From: Asterella californica
Lineage: Eukaryota > Streptophyta > Marchantiopsida > Marchantiales > Aytoniaceae
Assembly (NCBI GenBank): GCA_036924285.1
Contig: JAYKYS010000010.1
Coordinates: forward strand, 9,362,001 to 9,426,000
DNA length: 64,000 nucleotides
Direction: 5' to 3'
In this document: one piece after another, positions 42,359-53,483 of the stretch
Layout of the letters: each line of letters begins with the position of its first letter
How positions within the stretch are numbered: the stretch's first letter is position 1
Made by a program: the position numbers and the translations under genes
Notes under the pieces: generated by a model
What the model was told of the DNA's origin: nothing
The model's database searches: none
The model's input: only the letters and a program-made list of their open reading frames with translations

Positions 42359-42830
42359 GGCAGCCGTCGCTTACCAAGTACCACTGGTAGCTGTCCTGAT
42401 CCTCGACTCCATGGACACATCTACCGCCTCTCGCTGAACCACCTCAGCGCTAGAGATAACAACATCCTCGCTCTCACTAAGCGTGACCGCCAACTAGAAC
42501 ATTGGAGCCAAGCTGACTCCCAATGTCTTCATATCCGTGGCTAAAAATAGTGGGGTTCGCAAAACTGCTGTAGCGGCCCCCAACATCGCATTCGACGTCA
42601 CATTCACAGACGTTGAGGGTTGATCACATCACATCCACTCCTGGAGGTCGATGCCTCCAACTCTACTGCACCATCGATAAGTCATTTAGGAACCATAGAT
42701 GTAGTCTTCAACATCTTCGATAACGTGAACGACTGGGAAGCATGGTTTGTCTACCAACCTCCTCGTTGTGGTGGCGAGAGTCTTTCTTGGAGAGCGTGGA
42801 CCTCCTGACTGTGATTGATCAAAGAAACGA
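42359..42830 (-). pseudogene. E0 region between gag and protease, part 2
   Basis: The minus-strand frame contains VTLSESEDVVISSAEVVQREAVDVSMESRIRTATSG (in pieces under stops) and reads into ATAA at the E1 edge. It then continues as ARLDELSARPAID at 25054, so the two parts were one ORF before E1 inserted. Stops are at about 42500 and 42388. No motif of its own. Confidence 0.5.
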
Positions 42831-43970
42831 CCCAAAGAAAAAACAGATTGCTGCTGGCGATGAGATCTCAAAATCCGACTTCTTGTGTCCACCAATTACA
42901 AACTAACACTCAACAAACACTCAGGTGCACAGACATGTCTCTCAAGATTCAAAATAACTTTATTTCATTGTCGGCTGCACCATCAATTTCTTCAACTGTA
43001 AGAAAAATCTCTCTCTCTTCCTCTCATGCGTGTCTCTCTCTCTCTGTCTCTCAGTTCTCTGCCAAAGACCGTCAAATTCACCTCAAATCCGAGCCAGTAA
43101 GTAAAATTCAGACCCCTAACTCTTATACCTCTCCTTGCGTCAACTTCTCAACTGAAAAACTCAGAAATTTCATTTAGCGACGATCAAAATCTCTCACAGA
43201 TCATCAAACTGATCTCCCCTCAATAGACTGTCTCCTGAAAGTAATTTATCTCCAAAGCAGTTTATTAGACAAAGCTCAAGCTCTAAAACACTTGCCCTTC
43301 TCCTTGCGACGACCTCCCAGTTCAGGTTTCTTAGAAATTTGATCTCCCCTACTCCCAAGCTTCTCCTGCGCGTCTCGGTGGCTTCTCCTTCCGCTCTGTG
43401 TCAAAAAGTTCCCGTCCAAAGCCGCCGTAGGTTATTTAACCTAAAAGTTAAAGCCCTAGCTAAGCTGCCCCCTGGTGTCCTTATAAGCACAACCACTTAT
43501 CAGAAGCAGGCCCCTAGCTAAGCTGCCCCTCTACTGTCCTTATGCGTATAGATCTTTATTTGCTAAGCTGACCCTTTTTTTTATAAAAAGTTCACAGCCG
43601 TCTTAACAAAGAAGACTCCTTCACTAATAAAGGTCTCGCAGCTTCCTTGGCTATTGCTAAGCCGACTCGATGATTAATTAACTGAATAACAAAAGTTTCC
43701 CGTGCTCTTGATGTCATCTTGATGCCACCTTGAATATACTACAAGTCATCCAATGTAGATCGAAGCCTCAACACTTATGAGGCTGCCTCACAGGGCTTAC
43801 AGCCCTCCCATATGCGCATCAGGTATCTCTCATAGTATATTCAAGATGGCATGCGGGGACTTAGGTCAGGAAGTCCACGATTAAGAGAAATACCGGTCTC
43901 TCGCTCTTAGATATGCAGGACGTGACTGCATATCCAACATAGACTTCCTTCCAAGAGGCCAACATGCCAG
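42831..43970. other. non-coding stretch inside E0, unassigned
   Basis: No coding potential and no LTR termini recognised. It contains a CT-rich microsatellite at about 43003-43053 and a two-copy repeat of (g)ccctagctaagctgccccct/ctctactgtcctta at about 43456 and 43512. It may be another degenerate insertion, because E0 coding does not continue through it. Confidence 0.4.
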
Positions 43971-45252
43971 TGTCGCGCTACTTGGCGGCTACATGTTATA
44001 TTTCTACTCCGACGCTTGAGTTTAGTAGTTCTAGAAGTTAGCTTATATTACTTCTAGTCGTTTATGTATATGTTTCACACCTTTGCATACGGTGTTAACA
44101 TTATTTTGAGTCTTAGTAGGTTGATTACCATGTTGATAGGGCTTAAGCTCATGGGTTGTATTTGCGTGTCGCCCATGCACGCTTTCTAGCTGATTTAAGT
44201 TATTTTTCGGGGCTACGTGTCGTTTTAAGTAATTTAAGTTTTACGTTGGCACTCTAGGGGGCTTGACGTGGTAGCCTATGAGTAAAACTAAGTTGCCACG
44301 TGGTTTAGGGTACTAAAGGACAACCAAGTGGAGCTATGAACTCCCATTGGTCCGTTTTTGTCTTTTGTTAAACTCTAAATTTAGAAACAGAGCTCTAGAG
44401 TGGAGTTCGAGCATTTGGTGGGGGATCTTCGAAATCTGAGAGCACAAGGAGAGAGGTCTCGTCATGCCAAGCACTTCCAGTGAAAATTTCGATCGATTTG
44501 AGTCAATAAAGACGGAGTTATGAGCAATTGAAGTTCGGATTGTGCTAGAATTGAATCATTTTGGTTGGATTTAGGGTTTTCAGTGTCACTCGCAGCAGAT
44601 TTGAGGAAATTGCTTCAAAACTTCGAGGTTGTGTTCTCCGCCAGCAGGGCTACGATTTCACAAAAAGTTTCATATCGATTGAGCAACTGAGTAATTCAGG
44701 GCGGCCGCTGAAGCTGAGGGGGTCTGAAAAGCTCTTAATCTAGAGCAGCGACTTCAGAGGAGGAGATCTACAGTTCTGTGTACATTCAGGAGTCCCAACT
44801 TCACAGGGATGTTCAGCACCCTGTAGACTGCAAATCCTGTAAGAAACTTCAAAATTGATCGAGCCAAACTCCTGTTATAGGTTGAAATAGCCAGCTAGGT
44901 ACCAGAAATTGCCGTAGTTTTCTTGCTCAAAACTTTTCTGTTCATATCTCCGTGTCAGAATTTGATCTCAGGCTGAAATTTCGTCTGTGAGTTCAGTAGT
45001 ACCTCATTTGCATGTAGGGGAAGTTTAGAGGTCCAAACCTTCATAGTTTTCCTCTCCGTGAGTGTCAAAGTTCACCGCCGAATCCTATTACTGCCAGCTA
45101 GACCTGAATTTCGCCTTCTGGGTATATTACTAGATCTTACACATCTATGTGAGTGTTTATAGCCCTATTGTGACCTGAAAGCCAACCTCTTGAGTGAACA
45201 ACCACAGCCAGAAGCCCGACGCTTTCCTAGGTAGACGGATTACACTCCGACA
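43971..45252 (+). mobile_element. solo LTR of the E3 family
   Basis: TGTCGCGCTAC at 43971 to CACTCCGACA at 45252. It matches the E3 3' LTR (5831-7203) end to end in the opposite orientation, about 90 bp shorter. There is no element-internal sequence beside it and no obvious target duplication (gccag versus tcgga), so it may be a truncated or recombined copy. Confidence 0.85.
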
Positions 45253-45257
45253 TCGGA

Positions 45258-45345
45258 ATAGAAACCAGAGGCCAGGGGGAATTGATCCGGAGACCACTTT
45301 CCTCCTAGGCAGGCGCCCTATCACTGGGATGGCCTTTGGTTCCAT
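45258..45345 (-). repeat. tRNA-like sequence adjoining the solo LTR
   Basis: The minus strand reads agtgataGGGCGCCTGCCTAGGAGG, then a B-box-like GTCTCCGGATCAATTCC. This gives A-box and B-box-like blocks at tRNA spacing and a loop resembling CTAGGAG. The T stem and acceptor stem pair poorly, so it is a tRNA pseudogene or SINE head, not a working gene. Confidence 0.4.
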
Positions 45346-46119
45346 TCAAGAAGGTTAAAATTTCTGTACATATGTTTTCCTGAAGAAGTTTTCCTATAAA
45401 ATCTTTACTAGCCTTTCCTACGCTAACTTCTCTATACAACTCTATTTTTAATGAATAAAGAGTCAAAACTATAGTACTTGTGAACACCTACACACTCACG
45501 CTATTAGATTCTAAGTTCGAGTCACGAGCCAGAATCGACGGATTTCTCTCTTTCGCATATTTCTCAATCTAAAACTTATACTAACTATTGCTTAAAACAC
45601 TTTCTGTCAAAACTAGAAGCATGAGGTCGCTCTCCTCGTCGAACTCTGCATTCTGGAAACTTTCACCCTTGTTCAGGGTGATGTTTCAACCCAAGCTAGG
45701 GGACAGCTTGCCAAGCATAGCCCCAGCTTAGCTCCTGCCCAGCTTGGTAAGCTAAGGCGCAACTTCCGAAACAAATGCTGATTGAGTGTCTTCTGAAGCT
45801 CCATTTCATCATTTAGAATGTCATGCACACGACATCGCGTTGTGGATCCAACTCCACTGACGCACCTCGTGGCTCAAAGGCACGTATTGCACCTTTAGCC
45901 ACTGCCGCAGATGCCTCAATCAGTGCCACGCCAGCCATGAAGTCGAAATCACCTCCTTCTCCTCCATAAGACGTAGAAGCCTCTGTTCCATCAGATCTCT
46001 ACTGGGTCATAGTCATACTAGCTATCCTCTGCTCCAACTGCTCAATCCGAGCAGCCATACCTACTTCTGACGTCGTAGCAGACGGTGGATCGACTGGTCC
46101 TCTCCCAAGTGCTGGACAT

Positions 46120-47292
46120 CTACCTCCAGCTCGACCACCATGGTCTTCTTGAGCTCCTCCGCCTCGTCCAGATCAGTCTTCCTTTGCCGCAGCTCGAGAT
46201 GAAGATCAAAACAACGATCACTACTGTGACCAGGTCATCCGCAATGCTCACATGCCTAGGTACCGCTTGAGACGTCCCTGACGTCTCATAATCACCTCTC
46301 CTCTGTGGACAGTCCTTCTGCTGATGAGGACCATCACACGTCCAGCAAGGACCCACTTGCTGCTGACTAGAGAAGGACGGTATGGGCTTCTGCCCACCAG
46401 ATCCTCCAACACCTCCTTGGGATCGTGACTGCTCCCCACGATCTTTACCACCACCACCACCACTCTGTTGCGTAACCTGTGATCCTCGAGAAGAGGTGCT
46501 CGTCCCATGTGATGTCTCCTTGCTAAACCCAACAACCACCACACTCTCCTCCATCATGTTGAGCTCAATTCGTTCAGCCAAACCAAAGACAACCGCTAAC
46601 GTCGGAACAATGTCTCTAAGGAGAGTGACATCTCTGACTCTCTTACGCAGCTCTCGATCTAGTATCGCATGTCAGAACTAGACTGCCTGTGCTTCCGTCA
46701 CCCCTTGGGTAACGCTGATCAACCGCCTCACGCGAGTAAACGCCTCACGTAGGCTCTCTCTAGTCTTCCGCTGGAACTCCTGCAGACTCCTCAACTTGTC
46801 GGTCCACACACCTTGATAGTTCTTCTTCAAACACTAGAAGAACTGAACCACAAGGTTAAACCCTGGTGGTATCCCGCTCACACTACCACCTGCTCCATTA
46901 CTAGTGGACACACCGCCGATAGTAAGTACTCACTGCTATTGGCACCCGAACTCGTAGTGCTACGCCTCTTGAAACTGCGCCAGTAGCGACAGAAACGTAG
47001 TTGAAAGACCAATGTTGTCTCCAGAACTCATCTCCGTACTGTAGTCTCGTCGGAACTCATGATAATCGTCCATCGACGGTCCCTCCAAATGTTGGAACAA
47101 ACCGTTTCACGCCATGGAAGATGTAAATAGCTGTGGGTTCCGCATCTGCTGCAGATCGCACCAACTGTCAAACTCCTGGATGACATCCAGCTCGATGGTA
47201 CCCATTGTACTCGAGTAATGTCGAGGTCGATTCATGGCCCCATAGATCTTGTCCATGTACCACAACAATGATGTGGTGACACTCGATACCAC
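46120..47292 (-). pseudogene. gag: E0 gag with CCHC zinc knuckle
   Basis: One minus-strand frame from 47292 to 46120 carries Ty3-type gag features despite about six stops. These are LRSLQEFQRKTRESLREAF, VTQGVTEAQAV, DRELRKRVRDVTLLRDIVP and LAERIELNMMEES, then a Ser/Gly-rich linker and the knuckle CWTCDGPHQQKDC (C-x2-C-x4-H-x4-C) near 46335. It is the 5' part of the element whose protease lies at 24178-25054, about 21 kb away because of E1, E2 and other insertions. 45346-46119 should be the following linker but shows no clear frame. Confidence 0.7.
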
Positions 47293-50110
47293 CAGAAAAT
47301 GCGTTATCTGCGTCTGACTCGTCCTCTGGAATAACCGACGGCAATGATGCAGGTAGTCAGTACCTCACCCCACTCCGTGTATACCCACTGTCCGAGCAGT
47401 CTCCACCAGAACCTCCCGAGAACTCCGTGATGAGAGAATCTCGATAACACACTCTCTAACCAGAATGCTGAAATCTCTGTCACCACCGTAACCACTACTT
47501 GCCTAACCCCGCTCCTACTGAGCTCACCTATCCCCTACTAGGATGGTCAAGGTAAGGATAACTTGTACTTGTCATCACCACAGGCAGCCTCTCACGGTCT
47601 GTTGGTCGTCACTCCAACCGCACCGTGAGAGAAACAAAGATAGTCTGACTGATCCGCAACTCCAGTCTCACTACCGACAGCACACTGGAGTGAACTCACT
47701 CCGGAAATCAAGCGCCAACACAAGCAAACGCAGCGCACAAACAGGAAGTAGAATATGGAGGGGTTCCAACCACAAGAAGTCCAAACGATAACTCTCTACA
47801 CTCAAACATTCACATAAAGGGAAACCCAGCCTCACCCGGACTGACGCCTCCTCTTCGATGATCACATGCACAATATATGATCACCAACCGTCGTAACTGC
47901 TACTTATGGTCATTAACTAGATGTCCACACCTCTAGTAGCTCCAAAAATATCTACGTGGTAGCTCTACTAGCTCACCCAAGACAACTACCACCAATTACC
48001 TTCATACCCGTCTCTACGATATAGACAAACACTACTACAACTATAGCTTCCTCCTAATATTGTGGGGTCGCCTTACCACCCCTCTAGGAACGTGCGATGA
48101 TATTTACTTGCATCTCTGTGAGTTTGATCCTAATATTACTACTTTCGAGCATCTTTTGGTTTTCTTGTGTCTTACATTAATCTTTGATTTCTAATTTTAG
48201 TGCAAGAAAGTCTCTCTATTCAAATATGCTTTCAGAATCCAGAATATGACTTTAGTCCATTCAAGCAGAGCGCGAAGTGTACTAGGACTTCAGGCGTGAA
48301 ACATAATGGGTTCAGAGTCTATCTACGTGAATGGCTTTACACCTACGACATGTCCTAGCAACTTGGAGGGGTATTGTCAGCAAAATACCTCCGTACAATA
48401 AAATTTGCATTGGAAAATGTGCGTTCAGGAAAATGCTGAATAGCAGAAAGTGGTAAATTTTTTTCCGACATGAAAATGATACTAAGATGTTGTGCACTCA
48501 GAAAACTTACAAGTGGGAACCTTAGTCTAGTAGTAACCTTTAATAATCTCTCCTCTCTCTCTTCTGGATATTCTGCACAGACTTGCAGAATATCCAGAAG
48601 GGTGGGAGGAGATACCCTCATCAAAAACTGCGGAGATTCGATATATGAGCAAAAATGCTCACAACAAAGACTTGACAGTGTCATCGAAAGCAAAGAGTTA
48701 TGGTTGAACCTAACCAATTGTGTGAAGTAAGACCGTAACACACTAGTCGGCAAAGACGGTAAGATGCTATGTTATCTTATCAAAAAGTAAATATGGAACT
48801 AAACAAGGTGTTGTGCATGCAGTGGAACTGCAAGGCTATGCATTTCAGATTTATCTAAATCTAATTTTTTCCTCTTTCCTTCTAACGTTCGTCTAGTTGG
48901 ATAAATACTCTCAAAGCCAAAAACATATAATATTTCTTGATGAGATTGACAATCGAAGAATAGTTATGCATAATCTCTTCAAGAGAAAAATTGAATTAAT
49001 TTTGATGTACAACAAACTATACTAGATGCATGATAGTTTGAATGTAAAACTATGTTACATTAAACTTTAGTTGCGGGTATAAAACTGAAGAAAAGATATT
49101 CTTCTTTCCCTGTTTACTTTTGGATAGAGAGAAAATATTGTTTGTTTCAAGAAATTTTAAATTCTTTAATATTTTCAATATATATTGAATAATTAATTAT
49201 AAAGTTAACCACAAAGTGTAAAGCAATGAGAGAGCTTTGATTTAAATCCTAATTTAACAAACTTGGTTCTTGTAAGGAAATCTTATCAACAAAGTATATG
49301 TGCTCATTCTCTTTCTCCTCAGACAGCCAAGGAGCAGAGTGAGATCTTCATATATACATCTTGGTGTATATATTTAGTGCAGCTGGGTTTCAAATGGAAA
49401 ATATTTGTGTTTAGAAAGGAAAAAACTATCTCACCTTCTCTTCTAGCTTTTGCCTCTTCTCACCTAATATCTATCTATTTTATTTTTAATAAATTTTGTT
49501 GATATATTTTGTATCGAGATGTAAAGTTTTATTTGAGTATATTTTGTATTTGATAAATTTTAACTCGATTCTATTCTTTGATACTATTTGCTTGTGCACG
49601 CACTAAAACTCAGGTTACTTGAGAAATGGAGGCTCAATAGAAGACATAGAGTTAGTTATATAAACTCTTGATCAATAATTTCATCATTTATCATAATTGC
49701 ATTCTTTCAAACTCCACGTATGTATAAATTCATACGATTGAATAAATATATAATTTTCACTCTATTGTTGTTTCTTGACCTCATATTAGATAGGATAATT
49801 ATTGTTAAAACATCGTACTTTTGAATAGATATAATCAAAATTATAGCATGATCAAACTATAATAGCATGCTATCATTAATACAAAATGATATTATCGTGG
49901 AAGAGATAAATTTACTTCCAAATTACACTTTTCAATCAACTTATACTTATGTATTTACTTTGTATGCATGCATGAGATGTCTGGAAAACCCGTAAGGTCT
50001 TCTGATCGAGATGATTTCGTCGATCAACACGAAACTTCGGAAGGTTAAAATTCCGAAATGATATCTTAGGAAGCCATAGCCATATTTTCAGTGATGAGTA
50101 GGAAATATCT
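47293..50110. other. E0 5' flank, then AT-rich DNA with no gene seen
   Basis: 47300-48100 may include the E0 leader or 5' LTR, but I could not find matching termini. 48100-50100 is AT-rich. Short ORFs here are unsupported. The only distinct structure is the hairpin at 48549-48612. Confidence 0.4.
48549..48612. repeat. 29-bp hairpin, miRNA-precursor-like or snap-back
   Basis: 48561-48577 pairs perfectly with 48584-48600 (17 bp, loop cagact). The outer arms 48549-48560 and 48601-48612 extend the stem by 12 positions with one T-T mismatch (48558/48603) and two G-T pairs when read as plus-strand RNA. Confidence 0.9.
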
Positions 50111-50445
50111 TTGCATTGGGAAGTGACCATAGGTTCTCTTTTTTCTGTTGTTTTGACTCTAGGTTCTCTACTCTGTAGATATGAGTGTACCGTACCACGC
50201 GAAGTACCTGCTTGGGTTGAAGTCCCACTTTATTTCCTAGTTCAGAGCCCGGTCATGCTTTCACTGTGCACCAGGAACCCTAAACGAGAAACGGGTATCG
50301 AACTGAAGTGATCGAGCGTTTCCTTTGTCCAGCTTACGAGTAGCCTCGTGGAGTTCGTTGAGTCTACGTATTTGGCAGAGGAGAGTAGTCCCTCTGTGAC
50401 TCTGTTTTGAACAAGAAGGTCTCCACTGTTATACTTTGGACCGAA

Positions 50446-50491
50446 GACCCATAAGCGCTGTGTCTGTACTAGACTTGGACGAGGTATATAG
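50446..50491 (+). promoter_or_regulatory. U1 promoter: USE-like and TATA elements
   Basis: gacccataagcg at 50446-50457 resembles the plant upstream sequence element (RTCCCACATCG), and gtatatag at 50484-50491 is a TATA box. They lie at about -69 and -31 from the U1 start. The spacing, about 35 bp, is the Pol II type, as expected for U1. Confidence 0.6.
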
Positions 50492-50514
50492 TCAGCGTGT
50501 GAAGATCAGGAATT

Positions 50515-50676
50515 ATACTTACCTGGGCGGGGCCTATCGCTGAACCGGAAGGGCGATGACCTATGATGAGCACCTCCATTGCACTTCGGTGGAGCAAGTT
50601 GTAGCATTTCCTCAAGTGGGAAAATGCACGTCATAATTTGTGATAGCGGAGGACTCGCGTTCGCGCGGCCCTCCAC
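50515..50676 (+). ncRNA. U1: U1 spliceosomal snRNA
   Basis: U1 snRNA base-pairs with 5' splice sites. The gene starts ATACTTACCTGG at 50515, whose ACTTACCTG (50517-50525) is the 5' splice-site complement. Stem-loop II contains cacctccattgcacttcggtgg-type sequence (loop core attgcac, the U1A site) near 50570. The Sm site AATTTGTG is at 50635-50642. A 3' terminal stem-loop (ggaggactcgcg...cctcc) with the plant-typical cgcgttcgcgcggcc follows to about 50676. Length is about 162 nt, as usual. A 3'-box-like motif (CA, 7 nt, AGTTTCAA) lies just downstream. It appears functional, with no obvious lesion. Confidence 0.92.
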
Positions 50677-51276
50677 CAAATCAGTTTCAAAGAAGGATTT
50701 TTCGAACCAGATGCCGACCTAAATTTTATCACCAGCTTCATGAATGCGACAGAATCTTCGAGACCATCGGGGTGAGAGAAAATGGATTGCGTTGCTTCCG
50801 AGTTTCCTGCTTATCTCCTTGACTGACGATGCTGGGTCTACATGGATCAGAAGTGGTGGAGATGAGCTCGTGATCAGAGACGCCATGAGAAACACTGGTG
50901 CATCATTGGTCGTTGGTGGCAGTATGTACGATGATGCGCTTATCCAGTTATTGCAGGTTAGCTGTCAGTCAAGTACCAGAGCAGACTGAGCGATAAGGAA
51001 TGGTCGGGTTCACTTCGGCTGATTCAAGCTGCAGCCTGATGGTCATGTAAACATCGTTCGACCAGCGTTATTATTATTCTTAGCTAACGCCTCGCATTGG
51101 AATTTGGAGGCGCCTTGCTGGCCACTTAGCTCTAAATCCTCACGCTCTCCGCTCTCAAATGTCTGTACTGGTTGTGAGTCGTTTTCACGCTGCGTTCGCC
51201 ATCCTGCTCGAAGTCAAATGTTTGTTCGCTGTTATATCGAGAGGTCTTGCAGTTTGCTTCTTTGAATTTATGATCC

Positions 51277-51420
51277 ATGTTCGTTTTGTTCGTGACCTGG
51301 GAGCTTCAAGTGAGCTGACTCTGGTGGAAATTCTACTATCGTCAGACCCCCGGTATTTCAAATGCGCATGCCTGGATCGACCCGTGGACGGAGGGGAAAT
51401 GATGATGTTCAGACCTGATA
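51277..51420 (+). repeat. direct repeat, copy 1
   Basis: Shares with 51985-52125 the phrases gttttgttcgt(g/t)acctgggagcttc, gtggaaattctactatcg and gcgcatgcctgg, with (g/c)c(c)cgtgga(c/a)ggaggggaa following. The copies are about 708 bp apart and clearly diverged. Confidence 0.8.
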
Positions 51421-51698
51421 GTTACTCAAGAGGTCCACAAAATTTATTTCGTCTGGTGTCCACCGTATGTTCGCGGTCCTAATTGGTAAAGGTAACGAGG
51501 CACCCTCGAAGGAATACAGACCCAGTGACAACACGGATGATGAGCACAATTTCTTAAGGTCAGGAAGTCAGGAGGAAGGAGAATCCATGCTCGCCAGATC
51601 TTCACTTGCGTCTCCTTGACCCTTGATCGTCAGTCGTGAGTACTTGGCTTCTCCCTCTTTAGATTCGATGGACCCAAGCAGATACTACTTGGGTTTAA

Positions 51699-51731
51699 GT
51701 CCCACTTCATTAATATTTCTCCACTTATAGG
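51699..51731 (+). promoter_or_regulatory. possible USE plus TATA pair of snRNA type
   Basis: GTCCCACTTCA (51699-51709) matches the plant USE at 9 of 11 positions, and cttatagg (51724-51731) could be a TATA element. The close spacing, about 24-27 bp, is the Pol III type (as for U6 or U3). Downstream, ggtcaa (51745) can pair with ttgacc (51841), and a TTTT run occurs at 51884. No known RNA is recognised. Confidence 0.3.
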
Positions 51732-51984
51732 AGGCAGTTGTTCAGGTCAAGCTCTTCATCCTGCAGCAGCTTCTATAACAGAGAAGCGAAATCGAGCTCT
51801 CACCGCTGATAATTACCTTGCTTAACGGGAGTGCCGTGGTTTGACCATCTCTATGGGAGAGGAGAATTCAAATAGCCCTTGTGTTTTGAACAGTGACGTC
51901 TTGATTGGTATACTGTGTGTCAGGTAGAAACATAAGCCTTGTGATTTTAGCGGACTACAACGATCGTGGAGGCACTGTAACATT

Positions 51985-52125
51985 GACCGTTTTGTTCGTT
52001 ACCTGGGAGCTTCGAGTGCTGACTCTAGTGGAAATTCTACTATCGGCAGAGCTCAGAATTCCAGTTGCGCATGCCTGGGGCGCCCCGTGGAAGGAGGGGA
52101 ACTATGAGTGCGGAAACCGCAGCCC
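51985..52125 (+). repeat. direct repeat, copy 2
   Basis: Second copy of the repeat at 51277-51420. Confidence 0.8.
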
Positions 52126-52977
52126 TCCCAATCAGAGGGACATTGTTGCATTCGTGCTCATAGGTGGAATTAAAGAGCGGTATAGCTCTAAATTTCCTGC
52201 ACAGCTCATCCAGTGAGTCATAGTGTCTGCTGTGCTTATGCTTAGCATTGATGCTTAGCTCATTAAATCTAACACAGAGATCTTTGACTACGTTATCCTG
52301 AGTTCGAGAAAACTGGTCGGTGGGCCTCCCGTTCGAAATCGAGCCAATTACATGAGAGTGCTGCCAGTCCCGAAAGAATTCAATGAAGCCATATTGAGTG
52401 AGTGCGATTAGATGATATTTATATTGTATACGTTTAGTTGCAATTCTCATACAAGTTGCTTTAGAACGGGTTGGGTTCGGAAATAAACTTGGGAACTCCT
52501 CTCGCTACACGTGATGAACAAAGTCGACGATCAGTTGACTGTATCACCTACGCTTGACAAAGTACGACTTTGCGGCAGCCGGTGTTTAGTCTGGTACTGG
52601 CCTCGAGAGTAACTTTGGATAGTTACATCCTCAATTGCATTGAAAGATATAGTAATGCAATTGTGCCCTGCCATTTACGAAATCGGAAAGTTTGTAAGCG
52701 AGAGGGATGGATCCTCATCCAAGAGCAGCATTGAACACTTTTGTTCTATCATTTTCGTTCGACATCGCTCCAAGCAATGTTTGTGTTTCCTTTGTAACAA
52801 TAAGGACGTGCACGTGGAGGACAGTTAGTAAGTATGGGTTGTAAGTGACCTCCTAACTGTACCTTCTAAACTTCCTCTAAACTGTACCTTCTACAGAGTC
52901 TCCTTTGTTTTCAAGTAGCTATGGTGCCAAAGACACAGTTATCAGCCGTGTAATGAGCTCAGAGCGAACTATTCTTT

Positions 52978-53006
52978 GCTGCTTCTGTGCGGGTCACAGA
53001 AGCAGC
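52978..53006. repeat. perfect 12-bp inverted repeat, 5-nt loop
   Basis: GCTGCTTCTGTG (52978-52989), loop CGGGT, then CACAGAAGCAGC (52995-53006). Confidence 0.95.
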
Positions 53007-53429
53007 TTATCTGAATCTTTGGAACGCTCTCCCACGAAGAGTACCCACCAACCTAATCCAAGAAGGACAATACGTACTGAAGGCATGGCATGGCCGGTCG
53101 CAATGAACACATGCCAACGTTGTAGCGGGAACCTAGTTTTGCCAGACCGGTAGAATGTTTCGTCACGGACACGGAACTTTGGAAGTATGTGATCTGCCAG
53201 GTTTCACTCCAGATCTTGATGTGTTTGCGGGGACGATGGATTCAGTGCTATCCTTTTCTTCTCACTGGTAGCGTGGGGGACTGTTCGTTTCTAATTCTGA
53301 CCCTGAGGTTGAAGTGTCAAGTACAAAAGATACATTTCATGCATTCTTAAAGTTCTTGTGCGGTATGGAATGAACAGAAGTACAGTCGTTAGTATTCGCA
53401 AGCCTTGAGAATAAACCAATAATAGACGC

Positions 53430-53460
53430 GTGTCCCGTGGATTTCTTGCGACGCTCATAT
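53430..53460 (+). promoter_or_regulatory. weak USE/TATA-like elements before U2
   Basis: gtcccgtggat at 53430 shares the GTCCC core of the plant USE, and catat at 53456-53460 sits about 26 bp before the U2 start. Both are poor matches and the USE is closer than usual for Pol II, so assignment is tentative. Confidence 0.3.
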
Positions 53461-53483
53461 CCCTTGAGTCTGCGTTAGGAGAT

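Larger units (their letters stand above)
50677..53429. other. spacer between U1 and U2 genes
   Basis: No protein-coding gene supported. It contains a diverged direct repeat (51277-51420 and 51985-52125), a possible snRNA-type promoter at 51699-51731 and a 12-bp perfect hairpin at 52978-53006, all listed separately. A short repeat aactgtaccttcta occurs at 52855 and 52880. Confidence 0.5.

Noticed and set aside
47300..48100. 5' LTR of E0
   Set aside because: Expected here, but no TG...CA ends or matching partner could be found.
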